From IMG/VR virus record IMGVR_UViG_3300008954_000022, positions 31,673-95,672 of that record: a DNA stretch of 64,000 nucleotides; one strand, written 5' to 3'. The notes beneath the pieces are model-generated. The model did not search any database and had not been told where the DNA came from. It saw only the letters and a list, made by a program, of their open reading frames with translations. The DNA is from a virus. Positions 1 through 10,000 of the stretch are shown here, piece by piece (position 1 is the stretch's first letter; each line of letters begins with the position of its first letter). The translations under genes were made by a program, and so were the position numbers.

Positions 1-2
1 CG

Positions 3-428
3 CTGCAGGGAACATCAGGACTCACCGGAAACACAGTGGCATTTAATACAAGCACCAACTCTTCTCGTGAGGTGGTGTTTGAGCAGACAATTGAGGGTGA
101 GACTAGAATTCCTGAGGGGGTCTCCGACACCTCTTTCATTGTCATGGCACCCGATAGGTTTTTGGCTGTAGAGGGGCGATCGCCTTTCAATACTGAATCA
201 ACAACACGGATTTCATCTTACCTTGTTGAGCAGACGGGGGTTAACAACAAAAACGGGGCCCAGGTGCGGTTCAATCTAGTCCTCCAACCGGGATTGGATG
301 ACACAATTTTCACAATTTATGGAAATCTCGGGGACAAGAATACAATCACAAGCACGTGTGCTGTGATTGGTAATCAGTCCGGATATCGAAAGGACTTCAC
401 TGTGACCATCACGAGACCCACAGCGTAG
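3..428 (+). CDS. C-terminal part of a virion (tail fibre/baseplate-type) protein, 5' end outside window
   Basis: The reading frame is open from the first full codon at position 3, so the gene begins upstream of the window. A GTG at 36 lies inside the phrase GLTGNTVAF, which resembles the G-N-T beta-strand phrases of the repeats in the large protein at 1766; I therefore treat it as internal. The visible 141 residues are rich in Thr, Ser, Asn and beta-prone stretches, contain only one Cys, and have no membrane segment, as expected for an extended phage surface protein. The next gene starts 18 nt downstream, so these belong to one transcription unit. The specific role (fibre, baseplate plate, adhesin) cannot be read from this fragment. 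Confidence 0.6.
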   Translation: MQGTSGLTGNTVAFNTSTNSSREVVFEQTIEGETRIPEGVSDTSFIVMAPDRFLAVEGRSPFNTESTTRISSYLVEQTGVNNKNGAQVRFNLVLQPGLDDTIFTIYGNLGDKNTITSTCAVIGNQSGYRKDFTVTITRPTA

Positions 429-446
429 GTAGAGGTAAAATAGACA

Positions 447-1727
447 ATGCCACAATTAACCGGTGGAAGCTTTAAGAGAATACAACCTGAGGACATTAAA
501 GTCCGTCGATCGACACTAAATCAGTTGGTCGATATTATTCAGGAGGACATCTCCGGATCACAGACACGCCGTGCATATCAGGTCTTTGTTACGGGTGGTG
601 TTGGTCCGGGTGTAACTTCGTCCCTGTTCCAGACAGTAAATGATCAGGACTTCTCTCTACAGACTGCCAATCCAATCTTCGACCTAACTGTGGGACTCCA
701 TGCATCGGGAACCACAGTGACGGTTGCGTCCACCGGCCTAGACTCCGCCGGAAAACTTCTGTTCGCATCAAGTTCAGTGATGATGAGAGAGAAGGTGGAC
801 ATCTATAAGCAGTACGCTCAGGCGCTTCTAGGTAATTCAGACTCGGCATTCTACTCGCCAATTGGTTCCACAGACGTGTCTGATCGAATCGATGAGGCCA
901 TGTTTGTCTCCTTTAAACGTCTGTTCGCAAGGGACAAGATCAAGAAAGAGACCTTTGCGATGCGTTTCTATCAAACAGGAACGATGACTGCTACTGAGAC
1001 AGGCGACCATCCGCCACGGCCCACGCTGAACATTACGAGTGAGTCAGGTTCCGTGATCTTCACCGATATTGGCGCAGCGACCAACACCCGACGAATATTT
1101 GGGGGTGACGTCGCAAACGTCGTTGCAGCGTCCAATACAGCTCGACGCGTCGGCCTTATCTTCTATGATCACGGAACAGTACTCCTCGACCTCGCGAAGG
1201 TGATATCAGGGACTCAGCATGTCTCCGGTGTTATTAGGGCGATGAATCAGTACTCACCTGACGGACTCCTAGCGACGGGAACAATGGTCATTGGGCACGG
1301 TTTTGAGAGCGTTGCTGATCCTACGAGACAGATATTCTCAGGCAATCCGAATGCGAAGTACATTCCCGACCTAATGGTGTCGGCATCGATCGATGATATT
1401 GTCAACCATCTAGCAACTACTCGATTCTCCTCAGGAACACTAACAGCGATGACATTCCAGAATGTCACAATGATTAACTCGACGTTGGTCTTCTGCCGGG
1501 CTACTGCGGATGAATTCAATTTCTCCACGAATCCAACATACACAAATAATTCTGGGCGAATTCGAGTGATTGATCAGGGGCAGGAAACACAGAGATCGTT
1601 CTCCTTCCCAACAACAATTGGCCTCCACGATGATTTTGGGAACTTGCTGGCAGTTGCAAAGCTCTCCAGGCCTATTGAGAAAAACGATGAGCGGGATCTC
1701 ACCTTCCGTGTTCGTTTGGACTTCTAG
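447..1727 (+). CDS. Virion structural protein, tail/baseplate periphery candidate
   Basis: A 426-residue protein with no membrane segment or catalytic motif that I recognise. The last ~35 residues (LHDDFGNLLAVAKLSRPIE, then the ending RVRLDF) match in pattern the end of the next, much larger protein (LHDESFNVIGRANLAQPIV, then RLRIDY). The two products therefore share a C-terminal module, perhaps the part that docks them to the same virion partner. The N-terminal part (residues ~1-60) is basic and helical, the rest beta-rich. The start is ATG at 447 after a weak purine stretch (GAGGT). It sits between two other structural genes. Structural assignment is inference from context and the shared C-terminus. 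Confidence 0.6.
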   Translation: MPQLTGGSFKRIQPEDIKVRRSTLNQLVDIIQEDISGSQTRRAYQVFVTGGVGPGVTSSLFQTVNDQDFSLQTANPIFDLTVGLHASGTTVTVASTGLDSAGKLLFASSSVMMREKVDIYKQYAQALLGNSDSAFYSPIGSTDVSDRIDEAMFVSFKRLFARDKIKKETFAMRFYQTGTMTATETGDHPPRPTLNITSESGSVIFTDIGAATNTRRIFGGDVANVVAASNTARRVGLIFYDHGTVLLDLAKVISGTQHVSGVIRAMNQYSPDGLLATGTMVIGHGFESVADPTRQIFSGNPNAKYIPDLMVSASIDDIVNHLATTRFSSGTLTAMTFQNVTMINSTLVFCRATADEFNFSTNPTYTNNSGRIRVIDQGQETQRSFSFPTTIGLHDDFGNLLAVAKLSRPIEKNDERDLTFRVRLDF

Positions 1728-1765
1728 TGGATCGGTTAATTGAAGTTTCAAGATGACGGCGTTAA

Positions 1766-4700
1766 ATGGCAATTATACCAATACCAATAGAGAATCTTGA
1801 ACGATTTACCCTCACAGCCAATCCCCGCCGGACATTCACATCATCATCCTCAGGACTAACAGGGTCAGTTAAAGTCTTCTCTCGTGCTTCAACCATTGAG
1901 AAGGAGGCACAACCCCTCGAGGATTATGGTGGAGACAGCTGGGGAACAGCTGATGTTGAGGAGCTAAGGGTCCAGACTGTCAGGGACTCTAGGGGTTCAA
2001 GTGATATTTCTGGCAACATCAGTCAGTATTTAGAGACTGTTAACTCCTCTTCAGCATCACCTGCACGTCAGAAGAAGGTGGAGGTCATTCGATTCGAGCC
2101 CTCCTTCAAGCTGACCAGTGACTCCCTTCGAAAGAATGTGGTGAGAAAGGTGCTCTTTCCCACATATCGAAGCACCTACCCCACATTGCAGTGGGCGTAT
2201 CCCAACTACCACACCCTACACTTCTTTACGTCCGACACGACTCCCACGGGATCTGTCCTCATATATCCAGCTGCTACTTCTTCCGGGGAGACCAATGAGG
2301 TCGACAACTTCATGTACTCACCCCACAAGGAGTTTACGTTCGATTTCTACATCAATCCGAAGTATTCGTCTGAACCGAACGACTCGAAATTCACTTCTAC
2401 TGCAACATTCACGTTCTCAGATAAGCCTCCTGAAGAGTCCGCTATCACCCTGTTAGATAGCGATGGGACTTCGGTTGCTTTCGAAATAGATAACGAGAAT
2501 AATGGTCTTAAACCACCAGCAGCCACCTTTACGCTAACCGACAAACCTAACGAAGGCAGTACAATCAATTTGATTGATGGTGATGGAACCTCAGTTACGT
2601 TTGAAGTTGATAACGAGAACAACGGTGTCTCTGCAGGCAATGTTGCTCTCAACGGAATCTATGCTGCAGGTGGCGGCGCCACAGGAACCGCTGCAGATCT
2701 TGCTGCAAAGATTAATGCTCAGTCTGCGTTAGATATGACAGCATCAGCGTCAGGAATTGGAGTAATAACCGTAACCCAGGGTTCAACTGTCGGCCGAAGC
2801 GGCAATACTACAATCACAGTAAATGACGCCGCTCACTGGAACAGCGTGTGCAGTGTAAATGTCCCCTCAGCTTTCACTGGTGGGCGTGGAGATGTCGCTG
2901 TAAGTGGAATTGCTGCCGCCGGCGGCGGCGCCACGGGAACTGCTGCAGATCTTACTGCAAAGATTAATGCACAATCATCCCTGGATATAGTAGCTACAAA
3001 TCCCTCTGCGGGAGTAGTCTTACTCACGCAAGGTGCTGTCGAAACAAGCGCGGGTAATACTGCAATTACCCTAGACAATGCCGCTGCATGGAACGCAAGC
3101 ACTAGTGTTAACGTTCCATCTACATTTACAGGCGGCACTGAGCCTGGAAGAACAGTGTACCATCCGGGCACGGTCATTCACATGTCTTCCTCGTACGCAG
3201 TGAGCCTAATCTCGGGCTCATCGAAGGATCACAACGGCAAGACGGATGGCTTCAGGATAATGTTGCAGCTGAGCAACAGTGCTGAGACATCGCCCAGGAA
3301 TACTGTAGTAACAGCTAATAGTGCGAATCAGCCCTTCCCGCAACGAGCGGTCGGTACAGGAGAACAGATCAGTGACATGGTATTCTTCTCGAAGGACAAC
3401 GCGCTCAAGAGAAATCACTGGCATCATGTCGCTATTAGGTGGGGTTCCTCGATTAACAACGGCACAGGATCGTTCGTGATCGACGGAAAGGAGGACGCGA
3501 CATTTGTGGTAACAGCCTCCTCAGTGATGCCCCAGGCCTTTGAACCACCGTACGGTGATCCCGACGCCGTTTTTGTGGGCAACTTCTATGACGGTCCCAA
3601 CAATGGTACACTGGATGGCTCAGGTGTTGTAGCACAGTTCTTCAATGCCAATGCTGCCCACCGTGAGGGTGTTACCAGCATGTTCACGAATGACTCGTAC
3701 GACATGTCTAATGTAGATGCCACACACAATGATATAGCAGAACACAAGATAAGATTCTCACACCCATTAAGGGCGGAGATCCACGATCTCAAGATATTCA
3801 ACACTTACCACTCACTGCAACAGATAGCCTCATCCTCTCAGAAGGGACCTGATCCCCTTCCAGCTGACCTGATCTTCTATGTGCCACCTTTCTTTGTGAA
3901 GGAGACTAAGGAGCGGGAGGTGATGCAGACACCGTTCCAGACAGTTCGATCGACCACAGATGATCCCTTTAACGTTGCCCTGTCGTTCGGCGTCGGTGGC
4001 CACATGTTGAACCTTCCAAACTTTACCCGAGAGTTCGTTAACGGCCTCTATCCTCGCCTCTTCAATCTGACGGGATCGACAATTGATGTGACCACGAACA
4101 CGGCAGAGCTGTGTAACCTGTGGCTCTACCGAAATGCGTCACTGAGAAAGAGAAACCTCACAGTGCTACCGTGTGATAACGGGAGGTTCAGTCCGTCATT
4201 CAACCTCCTCAAGTCAGGAACCCGAGTCGAAGTCCCTGCATCCGGATCACTGATCGATAGGTTTGTTAATGACTCTGGAAATATTGACTACGGCCTTATC
4301 AACCTCTCGAACATGGTCAGCACCGCATCCCTACCGGAGGGGCTGATCGATATAACCAGTGAGAACCGCGGAAGGCAAGGAGTAGGAACTCAGGCTGCCT
4401 CTGCAGAGATTGTCTACACAGCAACCAAGACTGCGGATCAGACAACTATAAGCCTAACAGGATTACGCAAGAACTCGGTGACAAACTCTTATGACAGAGT
4501 GACGAAGGTCTACCGATTCGTATTCACAGGCGGTGTCAACGGAGATGTTCAGGGGGGCAAGGTTATAGTTGATGCCAGCAGCGCCGATGCCGATACTGTC
4601 TACGACAATTTTGTGTCTGCTGTCAATGGCTCCACCGGGCACGCAGGTCTAATTCTGGCCAGCAGAGATGCCAACGACACCGATGACTACGCCGGAGTGG

Positions 4701-5449
4701 TGACCCTCAATCAGCGCGCAGTGGGAACTATAGGGAACACTAATATAGGGCACAACCTCACGAACCTGTACAGGACATTGACCTCATTCACAGGCGGGAA
4801 GGACAATTCTGACTCCTCTATTTCCAACTCTCTAGAGGGCGCGCCGCCCGAGGATCCGGGTGTGGCCAAGTCCGGTATTCTGACGATTCTGAATAGGACG
4901 AAGGACCCCTCCTCGAACCAGGTTGCATTCTTTGACGTGTCGAACCTCTTCTATGGGAATCAGATTAGGCGTGGATCGTTCCAGGTGACAGACACTAGTG
5001 TAACTGGATCTGGTGGCGTTTTATCAGTTACACTCAGGGATGATGGACACGGAGGCCTCTACCGTGCCGATGCCCTATCGAAGCACGCCACGTGGAACGC
5101 TGTGGGCAATATCATCTATGAAGAGGGTATTGCTGTTGTTAAGACACCGAACATTCCTATTTTTGGGGCCGACGAGTGGACAACCAGCTTCGAGGGTGAG
5201 CACAATGTGCACGTCCTGGAGATAAACGTGCCCTGCCCCAAGGGAACCGTCAACTCCTCCTCCAATCCGACCTTCAAGGCGCTTAAGCCCACAGACTACG
5301 CCAATGAGACAGCGTCTCAATTTAGTTACATTACAAGTGTAAATCTCCACGATGAGAGTTTTAATGTAATAGGAAGGGCCAACTTGGCCCAACCCATTGT
5401 GAAGAGGGACTCCGATGGATACCTCTTCAGGTTGAGGATCGATTATTGA
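1766..5449 (+). CDS. Large virion protein with LamG-like domain and internal repeats (tail fibre/baseplate candidate)
   Basis: A 1227-residue protein. Residues ~211-290 hold two copies of a ~40-residue beta unit (FTLTDKPNEGSTINLIDGDG type). Residues ~295-455 hold two copies of a longer unit with A-A-G-G-G-A-T-G-T-A-A-D-L and ending in FTGG; a degenerate third copy lies at ~905-1010. Residues ~470-600 look like a laminin-G/concanavalin-type sandwich: WHHVAIRWG followed by FVIDGKEDATF is the usual strand pattern. The C-terminus is shared with the upstream 426-residue protein. Such modular proteins in T4-like phages are peripheral virion components, often carbohydrate binding. The ATG at 1766 is preceded by no strong ribosome site; the stop overlaps the next start (TGATG). 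Confidence 0.65.
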   Translation: MAIIPIPIENLERFTLTANPRRTFTSSSSGLTGSVKVFSRASTIEKEAQPLEDYGGDSWGTADVEELRVQTVRDSRGSSDISGNISQYLETVNSSSASPARQKKVEVIRFEPSFKLTSDSLRKNVVRKVLFPTYRSTYPTLQWAYPNYHTLHFFTSDTTPTGSVLIYPAATSSGETNEVDNFMYSPHKEFTFDFYINPKYSSEPNDSKFTSTATFTFSDKPPEESAITLLDSDGTSVAFEIDNENNGLKPPAATFTLTDKPNEGSTINLIDGDGTSVTFEVDNENNGVSAGNVALNGIYAAGGGATGTAADLAAKINAQSALDMTASASGIGVITVTQGSTVGRSGNTTITVNDAAHWNSVCSVNVPSAFTGGRGDVAVSGIAAAGGGATGTAADLTAKINAQSSLDIVATNPSAGVVLLTQGAVETSAGNTAITLDNAAAWNASTSVNVPSTFTGGTEPGRTVYHPGTVIHMSSSYAVSLISGSSKDHNGKTDGFRIMLQLSNSAETSPRNTVVTANSANQPFPQRAVGTGEQISDMVFFSKDNALKRNHWHHVAIRWGSSINNGTGSFVIDGKEDATFVVTASSVMPQAFEPPYGDPDAVFVGNFYDGPNNGTLDGSGVVAQFFNANAAHREGVTSMFTNDSYDMSNVDATHNDIAEHKIRFSHPLRAEIHDLKIFNTYHSLQQIASSSQKGPDPLPADLIFYVPPFFVKETKEREVMQTPFQTVRSTTDDPFNVALSFGVGGHMLNLPNFTREFVNGLYPRLFNLTGSTIDVTTNTAELCNLWLYRNASLRKRNLTVLPCDNGRFSPSFNLLKSGTRVEVPASGSLIDRFVNDSGNIDYGLINLSNMVSTASLPEGLIDITSENRGRQGVGTQAASAEIVYTATKTADQTTISLTGLRKNSVTNSYDRVTKVYRFVFTGGVNGDVQGGKVIVDASSADADTVYDNFVSAVNGSTGHAGLILASRDANDTDDYAGVVTLNQRAVGTIGNTNIGHNLTNLYRTLTSFTGGKDNSDSSISNSLEGAPPEDPGVAKSGILTILNRTKDPSSNQVAFFDVSNLFYGNQIRRGSFQVTDTSVTGSGGVLSVTLRDDGHGGLYRADALSKHATWNAVGNIIYEEGIAVVKTPNIPIFGADEWTTSFEGEHNVHVLEINVPCPKGTVNSSSNPTFKALKPTDYANETASQFSYITSVNLHDESFNVIGRANLAQPIVKRDSDGYLFRLRIDY
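2401..3138 (+). repeat. Tandem in-gene repeats encoding beta modules
   Basis: Two repeat types lie side by side inside the 1227-residue protein. The first type occurs at about 2401-2505 and 2520-2625, with matching phrases for TxxDKP, SxIxLxDxDGTS and VDNENNG. The second occurs at about 2626-2886 and 2887-3138; GCTGCAGATCTT is matched by GCTGCAGATCTT and AAGATTAATGC by AAGATTAATGC in the two copies, and each copy ends in codons for FTGG. Protein conservation exceeds DNA identity, so the duplications are not very recent. Confidence 0.75.
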
Positions 5450-6021
5450 TGTCATGCTGTTTGGGACTGGACATATCCACCTCTAAGACAGGTTGGTGTG
5501 TGATGTACACAGATGAACACCAGAGCTTATCCAAGGTGGAAATGGGGTGTATACACCTAAGTGACTGGAAGGATAGCTTCAGTAAAGCCCAGAGGGTCTT
5601 GGATGTTCTTCAGGAGCTGCAACGTCAGCATCCCATTGAACGGGTGTTCGTTGAGGAGAACCTACAGCGTTTTCGAAGGGGTTTTTCATCTGCCAAAACG
5701 CTGGCAGCTCTGGCCAGATTTAACGGTGTGGTCTCGTATTTGAGTGAGGCTACATTCAAGATCGGTCCCGAGTTCCTAAATGTGAACTCCGCGAGAAAGA
5801 GCGTTGGTCTTCGCCTGCAGAAGGAGGCAGTTTGTGGGAAGACGACCAAGCAGCAGGTTCTGGATTGGGTCTCCAATCGCCTCGATGATGACTATCAATG
5901 GCCAGTTAAGGTTCTCAAGAGCGGTCCGCGCCGCGGCCAGGAGATTTTAGAGCCTGGATGTTATGATATGGCAGACGCGTATGTTGTGGCTCTTGCTGGT
6001 GTGTTGAACAACAATACATAG
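5449..6021 (+). CDS. RuvC-like Holliday junction resolvase (RNase H fold)
   Basis: A 190-residue protein with the layout of RuvC-family resolvases: D8 in LGLDISTSKTGW on strand 1, an acidic pair E69/E70 in RVFVEEN, and a C-terminal MADAYVVAL helix with D173 and D176 completing the metal site. It would cut branched DNA made by recombination-dependent replication before packaging; T4 itself uses the unrelated endonuclease VII for this. The ATG at 5449 overlaps the preceding stop in TGATG, implying coupled translation; the TTG codon just before it at 5446 is an unlikely start. It is followed by primase and gp47-46, which supports a recombination role. The family call is firm; junction specificity is inferred. 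Confidence 0.75.
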   Translation: MSCCLGLDISTSKTGWCVMYTDEHQSLSKVEMGCIHLSDWKDSFSKAQRVLDVLQELQRQHPIERVFVEENLQRFRRGFSSAKTLAALARFNGVVSYLSEATFKIGPEFLNVNSARKSVGLRLQKEAVCGKTTKQQVLDWVSNRLDDDYQWPVKVLKSGPRRGQEILEPGCYDMADAYVVALAGVLNNNT

Positions 6022-6040
6022 ACACAGTATACTTCTACTG

Positions 6041-7009
6041 ATGAATTTGTTCTCGAGTAAGGCCGCGCTCCTGCGGCGCGCCTTTGGTAGTGTAGAGATT
6101 AGCAGGGATCAGGTCAATGTGGCCATCAAGTGTCCCAAGTGTGCTGATGCCCGCTCCAGCAAGAGAAAACTCGTTGTGAGGTTGGATGATGGACGCTATC
6201 ACTGTTGGGTCTGTGGTCTTAAGGGTCGAAAAGTTGTCAATCTCTTTCGAAAGTATGCACCTAGTCATGTTGAGGAACTCAAGGATTTTGGTTGGGCTAA
6301 CGGAGATCACTCAAATGATTCTCCAGTTGAGCTGGAAGAGCCTGATATCGAAATACCACAGGGCTTTGTTCTCCTGGCCGATTCCCTGAAAAGCCGGGAT
6401 CCGGATGTGAAGGAGACAGTTCGATACGTTCGAGAGCGTGGTCTGAGTATTCGGGACTTGTGGTACTATAAGATGGGGACAACAACAAAAGGAAGATTCA
6501 GACGCAGGGCTATTATACCATCTTTCGATGCAGAAGGGAATCTAAATTATTTCGCAGCACGATCAATTGACAGCACCACTCACATGAAATATCTCAATGC
6601 GAAGGTCCCAAAGAAGCAGGTGATATTCAATGAGCTCAATATCAGGTGGGATGAAGAGCTCACAATTGTTGAGGGTCCACTTGATCTGGTGAAGTGCGAC
6701 GACAATGCGACGTGTCTCCTGGGATCACACCTCGCGGAGGACTCCATCCTTTTTCGAAAGATTATTAGAAATCAGACACCCATTGTGCTAGCCCTCGACA
6801 CTGATGCGAGACTCAAGGCTCACAATTTAGCGAGATCCCTATCGTCATATGGGATTAGGGTTCGCATGGCCTCTCTTCCTTCTGAGTTGGACGTGGGAGA
6901 TCTCTCCCGTCGACAGTTCAGCAAGATGAAGCAGGAGGCGACATTGTGGCAGTCGACACACCGCTTGTGTGAAATCATTGGTGGAATCAAGACTGGCTCA
7001 ATTATTTAG
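6041..7009 (+). CDS. 61: DnaG-type DNA primase (T4 gp61-like)
   Basis: A 322-residue primase. A zinc-binding domain comes first, with C31-x2-C34 and C55-x2-C58 (CPKC and CWVC). The catalytic TOPRIM fold follows: the glutamate motif IVEGPLD has E211, and LALDTDA has D253/D255 as metal ligands. The length matches T4 gp61 (342) rather than bacterial DnaG, which has an extra helicase-binding domain. It would make RNA primers on the lagging strand together with the gp41-type helicase encoded at 55928. It sits between the resolvase and the recombination nuclease, and its stop codon forms part of the ribosome site of the next gene. Confidence 0.85.
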   Translation: MNLFSSKAALLRRAFGSVEISRDQVNVAIKCPKCADARSSKRKLVVRLDDGRYHCWVCGLKGRKVVNLFRKYAPSHVEELKDFGWANGDHSNDSPVELEEPDIEIPQGFVLLADSLKSRDPDVKETVRYVRERGLSIRDLWYYKMGTTTKGRFRRRAIIPSFDAEGNLNYFAARSIDSTTHMKYLNAKVPKKQVIFNELNIRWDEELTIVEGPLDLVKCDDNATCLLGSHLAEDSILFRKIIRNQTPIVLALDTDARLKAHNLARSLSSYGIRVRMASLPSELDVGDLSRRQFSKMKQEATLWQSTHRLCEIIGGIKTGSII

Positions 7010-7017
7010 GAGTTGCG

Positions 7018-10000
7018 GTGACATTTAGGTGTGCCCATTTAAGCGATGTGCACTGGCGGGGACTCACGAGACATGATGAGTATCGTGAAGCTTTCAGCCA
7101 GATGTTCGAGACATTCAGGGATCTGAATCTAGACGCCATTTTTGTGGGAGGGGACATTGTTCACTCCAAGACACAAGGTATATCACCGGAGCTGATAGAC
7201 TGTCTCTCATGGTGGTTTTCAGAGATGGCGGATATTGCCCCGACTCATATCATCTTGGGAAATCATGATGGTCTGATAATGAATAAGCACCGTCAGGATG
7301 CGATAACCCCCATTGTCAATGCCCTGGGTCATTCCAATCTCCACCTCTACAAGAGTTCCGGAACTTATCCTATCGGGGTGCCAGGCTATAACTGGTGTGT
7401 CTTCTCGTGCTTTGATGAGGAGTCCTGGCCAGATGTGAAACCGGTGCAGGGTGAGATTAATATAGCAACCTTCCATGGGGGTGTTCAGGGATCGACAACC
7501 GACATCAACTGGGATATTGAGGGTGACGTCGACCTGGATTTCTTTGATGACTTTGATTTTACCTTCCTGGGTGATATTCACAAGTTGCAGTATCTGGATG
7601 ATGAGAAAAGAGTAGCTTATCCCGGGTCGACAATACAACAGAATTACGGTGAGGATCCCGGGAAGGGTTTCCTCTTCTGGGAGATAGAGGATAGGGATAC
7701 GTTCACCAGCACTTTCTACGAGATTCCCCACTCTTGTCCATTTGTTACAATCGACTGGGCTGGGAATGTCAAGGACACAGTCTCTTTAGCCGCAGCCCAT
7801 CCCAATCTATCGAGGTTTAGGGTACGCACTGACAGCCCAATCTCCCAGGCTGAGATAAAGCACCTCCACAGTGCACTCAAGAATCAGAAACGCGCCACAG
7901 AAATAGTCTTTAAGCATGATCACACGATCGATGTGTCAACGATTCAGACCAGCGCAGGGGATTTTTTCACAGAGGACCTCCGTGATGTCAACACCCATGT
8001 GCGTCTAATGAGGGAGTACTACTCAGAGATAGATATTTCTGATGAGCAGTGGGAAAGGTTGGAGGGGCTCATAGCCAAGTACGTGACACCTGCTTCTAAG
8101 ACAGATGTTGTACGAAATATCAAGTGGTCAGTGCAGCGGCTGGAGTTCGATAACACCTTCTCGTACGGTAAGGGAAACATCATTAACTTTGACGCCCTGG
8201 GTGGGATTCTCGGTCTCTTCGGCAAGAACCGTGCTGGGAAATCATCGATCCCAGGCACTATGATGTATTCACTTTTTAATACTACAGATCGCGGCCCTAT
8301 CAAGAACCTTCACATCATCAACATGCGAAAGGGGTACTGTCTAGGAAAAGTGTACCTGTCAGCGAATGGAAAGAGATACCTCGTTGAGAGACAGTCTGTT
8401 CGAAAGACCTCTCGGAGGGGAGTCGAGAATGCGGTAACACACCTCAATTTGAGCGAGATTGATGAGGTAGGAAATCAGATAATTGATATGAATGGCTCCC
8501 AGAGACGGGAGACTGAGAAGTCTCTTAGACAAATTGTGGGAACTGCTGACGACTTCCTAATGACATCCCTGGCCAGCCAGGGCCAGATGAATAACTTCAT
8601 CAGACATAAGGCAACCCAGCGCAAGGCCATTCTCACCAAGTTTCTTGACCTCAACATATTCGATGACATTCTAAACCTCGCCAAGGAGGATTCCTCCGAA
8701 TTAAAAAGCATCCTGGGAAATGCCTCGGACAGGGACTGGGACACTCTAATATCTGAAAAGAACACTCTCAAGAGAAAGAAGTCGAAGGAACGACGAGAGA
8801 TAGAGGCAAGCATAGCCAGGCATCGAAAGCAGCTTCAGGAGATAACAGTTGCGATTGCCACACACTCGAATAAGGATCTGGTCACTGAGAGCGATGTGAG
8901 TCAGAAGGAAGCAGGCATCGCAGATTCCAGGCTGCAGTTAACCGGGATGACAGAACAGTCTCAAGCATCTCTGGAAAAGATAAGGGAGATAGAGGCAACT
9001 CTAAAATCGATTGATTCAGTGAAGGATCAGTTCCCAATCGAGGATCTCCGACAACGTCGGGATGCCCAACAAGACCTTGAGCGAGCGCTGGTTGAACTGG
9101 GCCACACTCACGAGAGGGAAAAGACGCTTCTCAAGAGCCAGAAGAAGTCCATTAAGCTTCTAGAGGAGGTTCCGTGTGGGGATACATTCCCCACTTGCAA
9201 GTTCATCAAGACATCCCACGAGAATAAGAAGAAACTGGATGATCAGGAACGCCTGGTTACAGAGTCATTGGACAGGGTGAAGGCATCGAAAAAGTCACTG
9301 AAGGTTCTTACGAGGGAGAATCTCTCTGAGAAGATTGAGAAGTATGACAAGATCCTGACTCGCGAGAATAATCTCAAGATAAAGCTCTCTAATCAGAAAC
9401 TCGACTTGACGAGGGTGAACAATCGAAAGAAAGTGCTTCAGGATCTGATCGATAATGCAGACAGAGAGCTCCAGGGAATGCGCCTTCGGGTCTCTACTTC
9501 CACTGAGGCCCAAAAGGTAAGTGCTGCTCGTCAGGAAATGAATACGATCAATGACAAGATCAACAACTTCGACGCTCAGCGTATTAAGCTTACCGAGTCT
9601 ATCGGTCACCTCGATGCTGAGATAACTCTCCACAAGAAGGATAAAGAGAAGTACGGCGACCTAATTGAGCAGTGGAAGATGTATGAACTCCTCCTGGGCG
9701 CTGTCTCCAAGAAGGGTATTCCTCTCCAGATAATGGCATCCCAGCTACCTGCGATCAACAAGGAGATCTCACAGATTCTCCAAGGAGTTGTTGGTTTCAC
9801 TGTGGAACTCGAGGCAGATGCTGGAACGAATGACATGGATATCTACATCAACTACGGCGACTCGCGCAGGATTATTGAGTGTGCTAGTGGCATGGAGAAG
9901 ATGATGGCATCCCTCGCAATTCGGGTAGCCCTTATCAATGTCAGCTCTCTTCCCAAGACAGATCTTCTCATTATTGATGAGGGGTTCGGCGCGCTGGATG

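Noticed and set aside
5446-5448. TTG start for the RuvC-like gene
   Set aside because: The ATG directly after it (5449) overlaps the stop of the upstream gene as TGATG, a standard coupling arrangement.
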